Assembly: GCA_010645155.1 (NCBI GenBank)
Contig: CM021319.1
Location: 7,695,130 to 7,759,129 of the forward strand
Direction: 5' to 3'
DNA from: Tigriopus japonicus
Taxonomy: Eukaryota > Arthropoda > Copepoda > Harpacticoida > Harpacticidae
DNA: 64,000 nt
The notes beneath the pieces are model-generated. The model was not told the origin of the DNA. It saw only the letters and a list, made by a program, of their open reading frames with translations, and made no database searches. Both the position numbers and the translations under genes were made by a program. Below are positions 34,001 to 45,300 of the stretch, piece by piece. The stretch's first letter is position 1. Each line of letters opens with the position of its first letter.

Positions 34001-35329
34001 TATGATACTGATCCAAGGATTTTTTTTTCAATTTGAAAGAGGATTCATGAACTACAGTGTTCGGAGTGAGTAAATTGAATAAGTCACGGGAATTAGTCAT
34101 TTGGATAGGTTTCAATAAAGAACGGAGAACTCCTGTATCACTTTGCAGGCCAATCGGCACCCCTCATTCCCCTTGATCTTGTTGTTGCTGTTGTTGGCTT
34201 GTTCTCCGATGGGAGTAATAAAAATCCATCACTCAGATGCCAGAGTACTCTACGCTTGCTCGGGATGTTCGCTACGGTCGTTGTCGAGTCGATTGGTGGA
34301 CACAAAACACATCCATACATACATATACAGTTCGGTTGGGGTGCTCTATAGATATTGCCAAAGATTATGGGCTTTGTTCAACCATCCCGAACAGATCGTT
34401 ACGGACTTTGTGCTAGCTCCGAAGAACCTGTTCTTGCGTCAATTTTTGGTAGTGCAACAAGCCAGACCCAAAGCAGAACTCGTCTACATACTCGAAATTA
34501 AAGGCATGACTGGCATTCGGTGCAAGTTCAAAGAGTCGGTGGAATTTAGCAACAATCGCAACGAGCTGTACTTTGACTTTTTTGCCCGGATCATCGCCAA
34601 TAACGAGAGCATTTTGTTAATGAATATTGACTGGGGGAATCTGTCTCTTTCTCCGCAGTCATGAGTTTCCTCCACCCTCGTTGTTTTGCACCAGCTTTCC
34701 AACCCTCGGAAGGACCAACCATCATTTAGCCCGGTCTCCCCGTTCCAAAGCATGATACTTTCGTATCTCGATGAACACGCCTGAGGCAATGAGTTGTACT
34801 GAGGTGTACGTATTGCTACCACTGTAACGGCTACATACGAGAGAGACCATGGATAGAGAGGTCGTGAAGTCTTGAGGAGCCACTCACCATGGTGCTTGGT
34901 AGTCGGTTCTACTACCACTAAGCCACTATTCACAAACTAATCAGCTTGTAAGAAGAGCTTCAGAATGGACACCAGAGGCTAGCCGAGAAATAGAAGTAGC
35001 ACTGGTATTATTAAACCAGCGGGTTGTCGGAATAAAATTAGAAGACAACCACCACGACCATGACGAGGTGAGCGAGAGCATCTCGGTGTCTGGTTCAGAG
35101 CACTGGGATTTCGACTAGTAATTATGGGCTTAGTTCTTCGGGAGCAGGTGCATTAAAAAACGAGAACAAAAAAATGATAACGAGGTCAACATTCCCCAAA
35201 TTTGTATCTACTCATCTTTCAATGCACGGACGTACATAGTCTCGTTTCTGAATTTTTTATTGATAAAGGTCTCTGAAGAAGGTTGACAATAAGGAATATT
35301 TGCACTTGAATTGGGAACACCAATCAGCT
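28097..35329. other. Gene-poor 7-kb region
   Basis: No gene can be supported with confidence. It holds an AG repeat near 28225-28240, two related palindromes at 28300 and 28344, a cluster of open minus-strand frames at 29920-30680, and AT-rich sequence from 31260 to 34130. A plus-strand frame at 34380-34664 is open but lacks domain or splice support. Confidence 0.4.
28300..28360. repeat. Pair of related palindromes (CTACTCTT[A/G]GAGTAG)
   Basis: CTACTC-TTA-GAGTAG at 28300-28314 and TCTACTC-TTG-GAGTAGA at 28344-28360 are two near-identical inverted repeats 44 bp apart. Function unknown. Confidence 0.7.
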
Positions 35330-35689
35330 TTAGAAAGCCACGGGTCCAGCGGGACCGACCAAACCAGAGGGTCCAATCACACCACTGGGTCCAACCAATC
35401 CAGTGAAGGCAACCTGTTGCTCTTGTTGAAGAGCGACCAGGTCAGCTTGAGCTTGGAGCACACGAGCCTCTTGACCAGCGTGGACGATGGAGCCGGGAAC
35501 ACGGCCTTGGGCAGCCAAGACTTGGGCCTCAGCAGCGAAATGTTCGGCAAGTCCGGGAACATCGGGAACGATGGGTTGGGTGGCATCGAATTGGATCTGC
35601 TTGATGCGGGCTTCAGCAGCAGCTTGGAAGTTCTGGGGAGCAGCCAAGGCTGAGGCAACAAGGGCCAAAACACCAACAAAGACCTTCAT
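35330..35689 (-). CDS. Small secreted Ala/Gln-rich protein (cuticle-protein-like)
   Basis: 119 residues. The ATG at 35689 is the first codon after an acceptor (TTGTTCCAG|ATG). Residues 1-20 form a secretion signal (MKVFVGVLALVASALA, cleavage near A-APQ). The mature part is Ala/Gln-rich and probably helical around QAQADLVALQQEQQ, and ends in repeats of GP[SA]G-V/L/P (GLVGPSGVIGPSGLVGP), a pattern seen in arthropod cuticular or structural proteins. The upstream non-coding exon (donor AAG|gtacga at 35797/35796) and TATA/Inr promoter fit a strongly expressed, tissue-specific gene. No chitin-binding R&R consensus is seen, so the cuticle role is an inference. The minus-strand poly(A) signal is TTTATT at 35256-35261. 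Confidence 0.8.
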   Translation of the reverse strand: MKVFVGVLALVASALAAPQNFQAAAEARIKQIQFDATQPIVPDVPGLAEHFAAEAQVLAAQGRVPGSIVHAGQEARVLQAQADLVALQQEQQVAFTGLVGPSGVIGPSGLVGPAGPVAF

Positions 35690-35865
35690 CTGGAACAAGA
35701 AGAGATAGTTGAAAATCCATGAGCCCCAGACTTTTTTTAAACCATGAGGATGAAAGCAAACGAAAGCTTATCGTGGCTCATTTTTTAGTGTCGTACCTTG
35801 AGTTTGGTTGAAGAAAATGGGAACAGTCAATCCTGAAATTGGAATCTACTGGCTCAGGTTGTGGT

Positions 35866-35906
35866 CACAACTGATGCTGTAACCATCTTGGATGAGGCAT
35901 TTTATA
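35866..35906 (-). promoter_or_regulatory. TATA box and initiator of the secreted Ala-rich protein gene
   Basis: TATAAAA (minus strand, 35906-35900) and the arthropod initiator TCAGTT with its A at 35872, 34 bp apart. Transcription from about 35872 would give a 5' exon of about 75 nt ending at the donor at 35797, then a 107-bp intron to the ATG. Confidence 0.7.
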
Positions 35907-37402
35907 CCTCAACCAAACCCGGGCCAGTACATCCCATTTTACCAAATCAACCAGCGAGTGTTGCACTCCATATTGAGCTAAGAAGCTTTTCGTGTTTAGT
36001 AACACTTGGATGGACACTTTCCAGGACAAGCGGACAGAATTCAGATTGAGCAAAACCACCGACCATCCATTCACATAGTGGTCGCCAACCAACAACCCCC
36101 AGACCGGTTCCCAAGTCTTTATCACAAAGTTGTATACTTCGCTTGTAGACTACTTGTTTGCCTTCACAATGCCACATGTCCGAGAGTGATCAATTTGTGA
36201 GGTCTGTCTGACTTAAAACTCAAAGCATCTCTCCACGAAGGTCACGGAGAACCCAAATCTTGGACGAAATTTGGCTGATGAAACGTGAGGCCTGCAAATC
36301 TTGGACGCTTACCAATCTGCCAAGTTCAAGGGCTCTTACATAACCATTGACGAACATCTTTTGAACAACCAGATTGATCTACATGCATAGGTCATTCCTT
36401 GTATGGCTTGATAGATAGACGAGCTGGATATGGTGAAGTTAGGGGATAAAAACCTTTTCATATTTTTTTTCAAGTCACGGTCACTATCCCGCTCCAAAGC
36501 TGGTTCATTTTTCCTTACCGTTGTTGCTTTGTTCATGGATTACGAAATAAACTGGATGAATGCGAAGAAAACGGACGCAAGACTACGTAGTTTAGGCCCT
36601 TTTTACAAACTTTATATTCACTCGGTGTTATTTCCTGATCAGCTTAACTTGAAAGTTATTTTGGCCAAACGGTCATTTTCAGAGCCAACAATTGACCGCA
36701 CATTTTAACTTTTTGCCCCAGTTGTCGATAATAACCAATTAACACCATATGATGGCCTTAATTTTTACGACGATCAACCGGAGGTGCCAAAAAGAGGCGA
36801 ATTTTTCGGGGTATCAGGAAGTATAAGACAACAAAAACGGACGGGCTTTTAAAATTCCCCCACCAACGCTCTAAATTCCCTCAACAACTCGCCAAAATGT
36901 TGAATGGGAATGGGGAGCGTGGAAATGTTAAAAGGGTGTTAAGGAGAAGTACCACGACAGCAATACAAATCATGTTTACATGTAATAGACAACTACATGC
37001 GATTAAAGTTTTTATACAAAAGCTGCATTTTTTTGAGATCGAAAACCCATAATGTGTTTTGAGACTGTACTCGAGGAAGACTATTCGTTCTGTTTGTTTA
37101 GATTTTCCCTGTTTTTCTCCTTCCTGACGCCTTGTCTAATGCCTTCAACAATTATCATAGAACCAACTTGATTCCTTAATCAATGATACGAGTAGTCCTC
37201 TTCTTCTCTTTTGATAGCAGACCTGTCTGATAAATTGAGATTACGTAGAATGTAGCTTAGTATAGTCCAATGATTATTGATTTGATGCTCCTGAAATCTG
37301 ACTAAGCTAATAAATCAAAATTCTATGCACTGTTAACGAATCTTCAAAAGGAATTTATTCTGTAGTATTTCAACACAACCAAATGTGACGAGAAACGTAT
37401 AC
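35907..37402. other. Intergenic; no gene seen
   Basis: Upstream flank of the Ala-rich protein gene and downstream flank of the small peptide gene. Only short chance frames. Confidence 0.4.
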
Positions 37403-37627
37403 TTAAGTCGGATTAAACAACATAGAACATTCCTCAATCTCTTCATCAGGAGCATATCTTTCAATGATGACTTGTTTGATAAGGTTTGTGGTGCCACATC
37501 CAGTTCCTGGTTTGAAACCCACGAAACGATTCTCCAAAAAAGGATTTCCTGAGTTCACCTGATCACAGAAAGACAGAATCAGCAGACTAATAGCCAAAAA
37601 TATCCCCAACATTCCAAACGTCTTCAT
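37403..37627 (-). CDS. Small secreted peptide, unknown
   Basis: 74 residues from the ATG at 37627. An N-terminal signal is clear (MKTFGMLGIFLAISLLILSF), with likely cleavage around residue 26. The mature peptide of about 48 residues has two cysteines (one in PGTGCGTTN, one in EEIEECSM) that could pair, and an acidic C-terminal half. No family recognised. Start choice: the frame is open upstream, but only this Met gives a proper signal peptide. The short size and lack of a visible promoter keep confidence moderate. Confidence 0.5.
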   Translation of the reverse strand: MKTFGMLGIFLAISLLILSFCDQVNSGNPFLENRFVGFKPGTGCGTTNLIKQVIIERYAPDEEIEECSMLFNPT

Positions 37628-38705
37628 GGCTTGAAATTCTTGAAGATAGTGAATCAAAAGCCCAAATTGCACTGAGACAGAGTTCTCCTGTCGTGGTCGG
37701 GCTTTCCTTTAAAAATGTGGTTAGAAAATTGAGCCCAAAGACCAAAAAAGCTAGAATTGAGGGTAATTGTCTAGTCGAAACCAACTCTTTTGTCATTGAA
37801 ATCTATTGAAAACCGAGGGAGCCTTCATATTTTCACACGGCACGTGTTCCGTCAAGGGTGTTGACAATGGTCCCCATTGTAGACCGAGAGAGCTGCCATC
37901 ATCAACTCATCCAATAGCTAAGAACTCGTGTTATCTCCTCTCAAACCCGATTGGACATGGTATATTAGGACAGCATTAGTTCCATTTTACCGGAACATCT
38001 TGCACGGAAACAGAGACCAATGTTATGGATTTGGAAGCATGTTCCCACATCACGGCAAGAGACAGACGAGATCAGAGATGGAAATCGACAACGACCGTCC
38101 CAAAGTTGTAATTGGATTTCAAATTCACATTGGGACATGGGTTGTGCTCTTGATGACTTTTGTCAACAGTTCTTCAAACATCATTTGTTGATGCTAATCC
38201 GCCTCGTTCTCGTGCTCACAAAGTCTACTCATACATACGGCTCGTACTAGCTCACAAGGGCTCACGAGCTCCTTCTACGAGACATCGAGACAATGGATGA
38301 AGGTCTACTACGTCAACCCACGGACACGTGACCCTGAAGGTGGTCATGTCAACAGAGATCTCTGGAAGATTATTATTTCTCCCTTTGCACGGACGCACGC
38401 TTTTACACATGGGAATCAAGTGGGGCTCTTCTTGTTCCGGGCGGAAGAAACGTCAAATGGAAGGAATAACGTTGAAATGAGCGGTTTTACAAATTTTAAT
38501 TTTTTCGTTTGGGTATGACTTTTCGTGTTGACAAAGGTCTTGGAGGACACGTGGGACATGTGCAGATATTTATTTTCATCTTGCGTAGATGGGACCATTT
38601 CAGTGTCATAAGCTGTTTTTGGCTCTCACGTTTGGGGAAACGTTGACATTTTTACGAGACTTTTTCGGATCTTGCTCGAGTATCAGGTTGCATTTCTTCA
38701 GGTGC
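37628..38705. other. Intergenic upstream of the carotenoid oxygenase
   Basis: No supported coding frame. Several Inr-like TCAGT words occur; the one matched with a TATA-like box at 38706 is listed separately. Confidence 0.4.
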
Positions 38706-38740
38706 TTAAAAGAGAGTTGGAACCGCGGAAATGTCAGTTG
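38706..38740 (+). promoter_or_regulatory. Core promoter of the carotenoid oxygenase gene
   Basis: TTAAAAG at 38706-38712 and initiator TCAGTTG with its A at 38736, exactly 30 bp from the first T. This implies a 120-nt leader. The second half of that leader is rich in AAC/ACA units and poor in structure, which favours translation. Confidence 0.5.
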
Positions 38741-38855
38741 CTTCTAGCTTTTACAAGCAGTGAGATCATTGGAACAAAGAAAACACACAGTGCATTAACA
38801 AACAAACAAACAACCAACAATAAACAAAATAACAACGTATCACAAAAGTGACAAC

Positions 38856-40655
38856 ATGCCGTTTCGAAAAGAATCTTTGGGACCTTACTTAGGCGATGAG
38901 GCCCGGAAAGTCCCTAATGACGGCTATTTGGGTGTTCTTCCTTGCGAAGACCGTGAAAGCGGCCTTTACCCAAATGTGGACTTGTCAATTTGGCTCAGAT
39001 CGTGCATCTCCGAGCAAGAAAAACCTCTTGAAGGAATAGTCAAAGGTCAAATTCCAGAGTGGATCCTTGGTAGTTTCCTGCAAAACGGTCCCGGCAAATT
39101 CTTCTACGGTGACAAAATTGTCCGTCATCTTTTTGATGGTGCTGCTTTGGTCCAAAAATACCACATTGAGGAAGGCAAAGTCATGTACCAATGTCGGTAC
39201 TTGAGGACTGAAGCATTCAAGAAGAACTTAGTGGCTAAAGATGTGACCATCAATGAGTTTGCCACTCCTGGAACAAACAAGGACGGTCGATTGGCCTTCA
39301 TTGGAGACTTGGGCAAGATCATGTCAGACAACACATTCATTTCGGTCTATCCTTTGGGACAAGAATACTACTGCTACTACGAGAGCCCATTTATTCAACG
39401 TGTGGATCCTGACACACTCTTCACCTTAAAAACCATCAATTTGAACAAGCATTGGAACGTTCTAACAAACGCGTCCCACCCCCACTTTGACGACTATGGG
39501 AACCTGCTTTCTCTGGGGATGAAAGTTGGAACCACTGGTCCAGAATACATCATTACCAAGACCAAAGTTGATGACGACAACTACATGGCCATCCTCGATA
39601 ACAAGGCCAAAGGAGATCATTACCTCAAGGACGAAACCTTGGATCTGGCCAAATTCGACGAGAGCCAAATTGTGGCCAAGGTTAAATCCCGTTGGATGAT
39701 GGATCCAAGTTACATGCACAGTTTTTCCGTCACAGAAAACTACTACGTGATTGTGGAGCAACCCATGACGGTCAATGTTCCCAGTTTGATAGCTGGAACC
39801 TTGAAGAAGCGACCCATGATCAACAGTATGCGATGGAAGGGCGAGAGTACAACCCTGTTCCACGTGGTCCACAAGGTCACGGGAGAAAGAATCAAGATGC
39901 GCTATCGCACCAAGGCTTTTTTCTTCTTGCACACCATTAATGCTTACGAGGATGAAGGCCACATCGTGATTGACATTTGCAGCTTCTCGAAGCCTGATAT
40001 GCTTTACTGCATGTACTTGGAGGCCCTGCAAAAAGCCCAATCCAACCCCGACTACGCAGAACTCTTTCGAGGTCGGCCTCAACGGTATGTCCTCCCTTTG
40101 AAAGTGGCCAATAATCAGCACACGAAGCGAGACGAGAACCTCGTGACTTTGAGCTACACCACCGCCCAAGCTTTCTTGGAGAAGAAGCGCACGATTCGCT
40201 TGGTTCCCCAAACGATCTGCGATGTTGGCTGCGAAACACCCACCATCAACTACGACCAACACAATGGGAAGAAATACCGATATTTCTATGCTATCACAGC
40301 TGATGTGGACGATCCTGTGAGTGCCGGACAAATCCACAAGATCGACACAATCAGTGGTAAGGTCCACACATGGTGCGAAATTGGGAGCTATTGTGCAGAA
40401 CCCATGTTTGTTCCTAAACCTGACTCCCAAGATGAAGATGATGGTGTCATTTTGTCCTCCATCATTCGGAACAAACCCGAGGTCAATTACACCGCTCTCT
40501 TAGTATTGGATGCCAAGACAATGACGGAGATTGGTCGGGCTGAATTCCGTTGTGTTGGACCTGTGCCTAAACCGTTGCATGGCTATTTCACCGGTAACAA
40601 CGTTAGTCACAATCGACACCAAGCGACCAAGGCCAAACAGAGTCCGCTGAAATGA
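38856..40655 (+). CDS. Carotenoid cleavage oxygenase (BCO/NinaB/RPE65 family)
   Basis: Single-exon frame of 599 residues from the first in-frame ATG (CAACATGCC). The family cleaves or isomerises carotenoids at a non-haem iron held by four histidines. All four are present with normal spacing: His208 (SHPHFD context), His288 (PSYMHSF), His359 (FFLHTIN) and His575 (KPLHGYF). The N-terminal GSFLQNGPGKF and the HLFDGAA segment are also typical. RPE65-like members are about 530-620 residues, so the length fits. In arthropods the NinaB-type enzyme makes retinal for vision; in crustaceans such enzymes could also act on carotenoid pigments. Substrate is not predictable here. The absence of introns in a region of spliced genes is notable and could point to retroposition or intron loss. 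ATTAAA at 40703 is the likely poly(A) signal. Confidence 0.93.
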   Translation: MPFRKESLGPYLGDEARKVPNDGYLGVLPCEDRESGLYPNVDLSIWLRSCISEQEKPLEGIVKGQIPEWILGSFLQNGPGKFFYGDKIVRHLFDGAALVQKYHIEEGKVMYQCRYLRTEAFKKNLVAKDVTINEFATPGTNKDGRLAFIGDLGKIMSDNTFISVYPLGQEYYCYYESPFIQRVDPDTLFTLKTINLNKHWNVLTNASHPHFDDYGNLLSLGMKVGTTGPEYIITKTKVDDDNYMAILDNKAKGDHYLKDETLDLAKFDESQIVAKVKSRWMMDPSYMHSFSVTENYYVIVEQPMTVNVPSLIAGTLKKRPMINSMRWKGESTTLFHVVHKVTGERIKMRYRTKAFFFLHTINAYEDEGHIVIDICSFSKPDMLYCMYLEALQKAQSNPDYAELFRGRPQRYVLPLKVANNQHTKRDENLVTLSYTTAQAFLEKKRTIRLVPQTICDVGCETPTINYDQHNGKKYRYFYAITADVDDPVSAGQIHKIDTISGKVHTWCEIGSYCAEPMFVPKPDSQDEDDGVILSSIIRNKPEVNYTALLVLDAKTMTEIGRAEFRCVGPVPKPLHGYFTGNNVSHNRHQATKAKQSPLK

Positions 40656-40708
40656 ATTGTGGATTGATTATGATATCTTGTACATATCTATGTTATACAA
40701 GTATTAAA

Positions 40709-41737
40709 GCTGCTTTCAAATGTCAACCTGACAAGAACACTTTTTTTGCTCGGTACTTTTCTCGAAAAAGGAGAAAGCTCGGAGTACGGAGTACAACTTG
40801 ATTTGCCTTGTTCCACTTTGTTATGATTATGCTTTTGGGGGAATCTTGGCCGTAAATTGCTTGCAACTTGAGGTTTTGAGGCACTCCATCAGAGGAGTGG
40901 TGGCAAACAGGGTTCTGCTCAATATCACCAAGGTGAACGACCACAGAGATGAGCAGAATAACCACGAATGGACACGATATACGAAACTATAAGACAGCTT
41001 CAAAGTTTTAACCTCTCAGGCTCATATTTCGAAAAGCTCTAGGATGTCGAGAAAGACCCATGAACGAAAAATTGGCGATGACTTCTCTATGTTTCTCTTT
41101 GAGCGAATACAGCGTAAGACCCATTTCGAGGAGACGAAGATGAAGCGAATTTCTTGACAATTTCAACAATTTGCAGCAGGAATCTGTCGAGTACGAAATC
41201 ATCAGCATCATCAACCGATGCTTTTGTGCTTCTCACCGGGGGAAAGAAATGTCCGCCCTAAGTGGGACGAGTTTTTCAATGCAAATCTGAACTTCAATCT
41301 GCCTTTCGGAGCCAAATGTCTCGTGAAACCTACCTTGGAACTTGTTCCTAGATGGCGACGGTGTCAAGTTAGTTTCCCCTTTTCTTTAAAAAATCGATAT
41401 TTTAACCTCATAGGTTCAAAAGGGCGGTTCTAGAAGTCTTGGATCTAAACAGCTTTAAAGCTTCAAAAAAATTGGATCTTAAATTGACCCCCAAAATGAC
41501 CTCAATCGATTAGCTATATATAATCAGTTCCAATGGATTTATGAAGAAAGCTTTGGATCTAAGTCTAGTTGGTTTTGTACTTAGTTTTCATTAGAGACCT
41601 TTCGGTTTGTGTCCAAGGTGCTAAAGGCAGTACCAAGGGTTACCAACGAAAACCATTTTTGGAAAAGGGATGGTTTGGTCATCCCTTGAAAAAGAACAGA
41701 ATAACCTGAGCAAGCCAACGCAAGTTCATTTCACAAC
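40709..41737. other. Intergenic between oxygenase and echinoid 3' end
   Basis: Convergent 3' flanks. Frames at 41008-41433 are short and unsupported. Nothing else recognised. Confidence 0.4.
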
Positions 41738-42361
41738 TTTATTGAATTTATATCTTTCGAATAGGTGGAGAGGTGTACAATCTTATGAAGCACAAAAAAT
41801 AGAGTTAATATTTTCTCCTGGAAGAATTGGGTGTTTGATCTTGTGGAATTACAGAGAGTGAGATCCTGACAATTGAACGTTCAATTGCTACAATACACAA
41901 CGGTTGATTACGAGCTTGTGCAGCTCAGCACATGCCTAGAATGCTGAAGCTGCACTTTACTAAATAACGAGACAATATGGGGTTTGGGTTCCAAATCAGG
42001 GACCAATTGGAACAAAAAGTGAGCAATAAGACGGCAATAACAACAACGATGGAGCCACTTGATTTCTTGGTGGGTGCTGCAACAACAACAGCAGAAGCAG
42101 CAGTAGCAGTGGCAACACGTGTTGTTGTACGGAAGTTATATGGCCATTCAAGAAGTTCAACTTTGACGGAATGGTTTCTGGTTCTGGATGAATCGCGTGT
42201 GTAAGAGGTGCCGATCAAAGTTGAAGTCCTCGAAACTCGAGGGGATCACAGAATATGACAAAGGCCCCAATCTCAAGTAGCATGCCTGCCCCTGAGATCG
42301 AGGGTGTTCTAGGTTTTGATGATGATGATATCATGATAGAATTAATATCTGATGTGACCGT
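41738..42361 (-). other. 3' UTR of echinoid
   Basis: TTTATT at 41738-41743 gives a minus-strand AATAAA about 620 bp after the stop codon. The stretch includes CAA/CAG-rich low-complexity sequence at 42080-42120. Confidence 0.5.
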
Positions 42362-45300
42362 TTAGACAATGATCTCGCGAATGACTCGACGACCTCGTCC
42401 ACCACTGAATTCGGCATCATCCTGGGAATCGTCAAAGTTCTGTGGGATGTCGTGTTGGGGATGATGGTGACCCATGTGTTGCTGTTGTTGTTGTTGCTGC
42501 TGCTGCTGATGTTGATGCTGTTGTTGCTGAATGTTGTAGGATTGTTGTTGAATATATGGGTCGGGCAAACCGCTGACATCTCCGTAGGGCGAATCTGGAA
42601 GATAAATGAATCTCATGAGAACCAAATAAGAGGTTGCGACAATAACGGCTGGTTAAAAGTTCCGAGAAAAGAATTCAGAGACTGAAGTTAATAAAATGTA
42701 ATATAGAATCGAGTTTATACTTACATTCCCCATCCATTTGGGGTTGTTGCATTTGTCGGCTGTCCATGTGACCATATTGCTGTTGTTCCATTAGATATTG
42801 CTGATTCCGCTCGTTCAAATACTCATCCGGATAAGGATAATGAGCATAGTCGTCATGGCCTTGGAATCCATGAGCTTGAGCATGAGGATGATGATGTTGT
42901 TGTTGTTGCTGTTGATGCTGCTGTTGAAGTTGACTCTGAAGGGCTGGATCGTACACAAAGTCCGCATGGTTGATATTATTATAGTTATTCGGATGATAGG
43001 GATCCAAGGCTCCGTGTTTGACATTCCATAACGAATCTTGCGAGTTCACAGAACCTCCATTGGCCGAATTTGAATTGCTTTGATCTTGGGAGAATACTTG
43101 CGGAGAGGCGTTATTGTAATCAAGTCCGCCATTTTGAACCGAGTAAATATTGTTCTTCAAAGGTCCATCCGTGGTGTCCTTGACCGTGTCCACTCCCTTA
43201 TTCTCTAACCCATAGGAACTGTAAGGCGGAGGCTGAGTGGCATGGACAATATTGGGTCTCTCTTTGGCCTTGGCCTTGGTATCTCTGTTACAGCAACAAC
43301 ACTTGACGACCAAGATCATGATCATGACGGCCAAGACGATCAAAATGATGATGAGGGCAATCAACCAACTGGGAGTTGATCCAGATGAAAGGGTTGGACT
43401 CACTTCTACAATTTGCGCATCTGCATAAGCACCACAAAGCACGGCATTGGTCTCCAAGCACAAACGAACCCGAAGATTGTTCACGGTTTTCGACTCGATA
43501 GCCATTTCCCCCACAGTTCCCTCCAAAGCGATCTCGTCATAATGAGTCCAGCTGCCGTCCTCATTTTCCAATTCGATTTTGGCCACCAAGGGAAAGAATT
43601 CTTCAACCACTTGGAACGAGGCCGTTTTACTGGTCTTGGCATAGTGCACCTGACTGGGGGTGGGAATGAGAGTGACATCCACTTTCGTGGCCATGGTGAC
43701 TTCTCGGGAGAATTTGCTTTCACCACGAATGTTGTTGGCCTTGACTCGCACATAATACTGTGTGTGTTGTTCCAAGGTGGTCAAATTACATGGATTCAGA
43801 TATCGGCAATCTTTGTATCGTGGTGCACTTTCGCCTTCTTTTCGATATTGGACCGTGAACATGGTGTTGTTGTAGCCACCATCGAATCCTTCGTCCCACG
43901 TGAGAGTGATCATGTCGTAGTTCGTGTAAAGTGGTCGCACGTTGATGGGACGATCTGGTTTTCCTTTGGCTTGGAGTTTGATGATGGTTCGTTTGGCGCC
44001 CATGCTGTTCATACCCTTGCAAATGTAATCCCCATAACTATTGTCCGTCACCTTGAAGATGGTCAGGGTACTCTCGTAGATATCATCGTCCAAGGCTGTC
44101 AAATTGGTTTCATACATTCTCTGATCCGAGAGAATATTATTGCCGAAGGACCAATCAAATCTTGGGGCAGGATAAGCTTGCATTCGACACGTAATGAAGG
44201 CGGTCTCCCCGTTGTCAAAGGCCACCTTATTGTGTTGATGAACCACTACGGGCGAGTGCTCAATCCGCAAAAGCATGGTCGTCTCAGTTTGGCCCACACT
44301 GTTGGAAAATTGACAAGTGTAATGGCCCCGATCCGTGGGCATCAATTGGTTGTTACTAATTCTTTCTGGGCCGATGTACTTCAAGGTGGATAGGACATTG
44401 TAGGCCATGTTGGGCATGGCTTCTTGCTCGGATGTAGACATTTGGAACATATTCGTCTCAAAGTCATGGATCTCGTCACCATCCTTAAACCATCTGACCA
44501 CAGGTTTGGGTTTGCCGACTGCGCTGCAGGTGATATGGAATCCCGTATCTCCTGCGCGTTTCATGATGGTGGGTTGAAGTTGAGTAATCATTTTGGGAGC
44601 TTGGTGAACTTCGAGCAAAACCCCGGCCACAGATCCATCGCCCAGTTCATTAGTGGGTTGGCAGAAATATCTTCCAGCAGTGTTGAGATGGACGGGGTCA
44701 ATCACGAATTCCTCGCCCAACGATTGAGTCTTCCCATCAGTTCCTTCCTTCCACCATCGGTAGGAGGGCTCAGGGTATCCTGGCGGGTTAGCCCCACATT
44801 TCAGGGTCACCGATTTCCCATCCACGGCCACGGGTTTTTCAGGGGTGATGAAGGCTTCTCCGGGTTGGTGACGGACATTGATCTCAATGGTGGCATTCCC
44901 CACACGCATAGACTTGTCCTTTCCTGTGGGTTGAATGTAGTTGGTGGCCGAGCAGACGTACTTTCCATTATGCTGAGCATTGATTCCGTCTAATCGGAGA
45001 CTCGGTCCATTCTGATGGAACGACTCGTCACCTTCCTTGAACCATTGGATGGATGCCGGTCGAGGATTGGCTACAATTTCACATTCGATGGTCAGGTCCT
45101 CGCCTTCTTTGGCCTCCCGTCGACCCGGCAAGGTGACAATGGGGGCATGAAGCACGTCTAATTGTAATTCGGCTTTGCCAGCTTGACCCAGGCCGTTATC
45201 GGCCGAGCAGATGTAGCTCCCGCTGTCTTTGAGTGTCACCCTGGGGATGGTGTGCTTGAAGTGGGTGTCGATGTAGCGACCATTTCGTGTCCATTTGACA

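Noticed and set aside
34143..34664. 173-codon plus-strand frame with a Leu-rich start
   Set aside because: Begins at TTG, has no matching splice sites or domain, and the Leu run comes from a TTGTTGCTGTTG low-complexity stretch.
39462..40430. 322-codon minus-strand frame
   Set aside because: Antisense shadow of the carotenoid oxygenase exon; no domain, and the sense frame has all four iron-binding histidines.
43413..44393. 326-codon plus-strand frame
   Set aside because: Antisense shadow of the large echinoid exon; the composition mirrors the Ig/FN3 coding strand.
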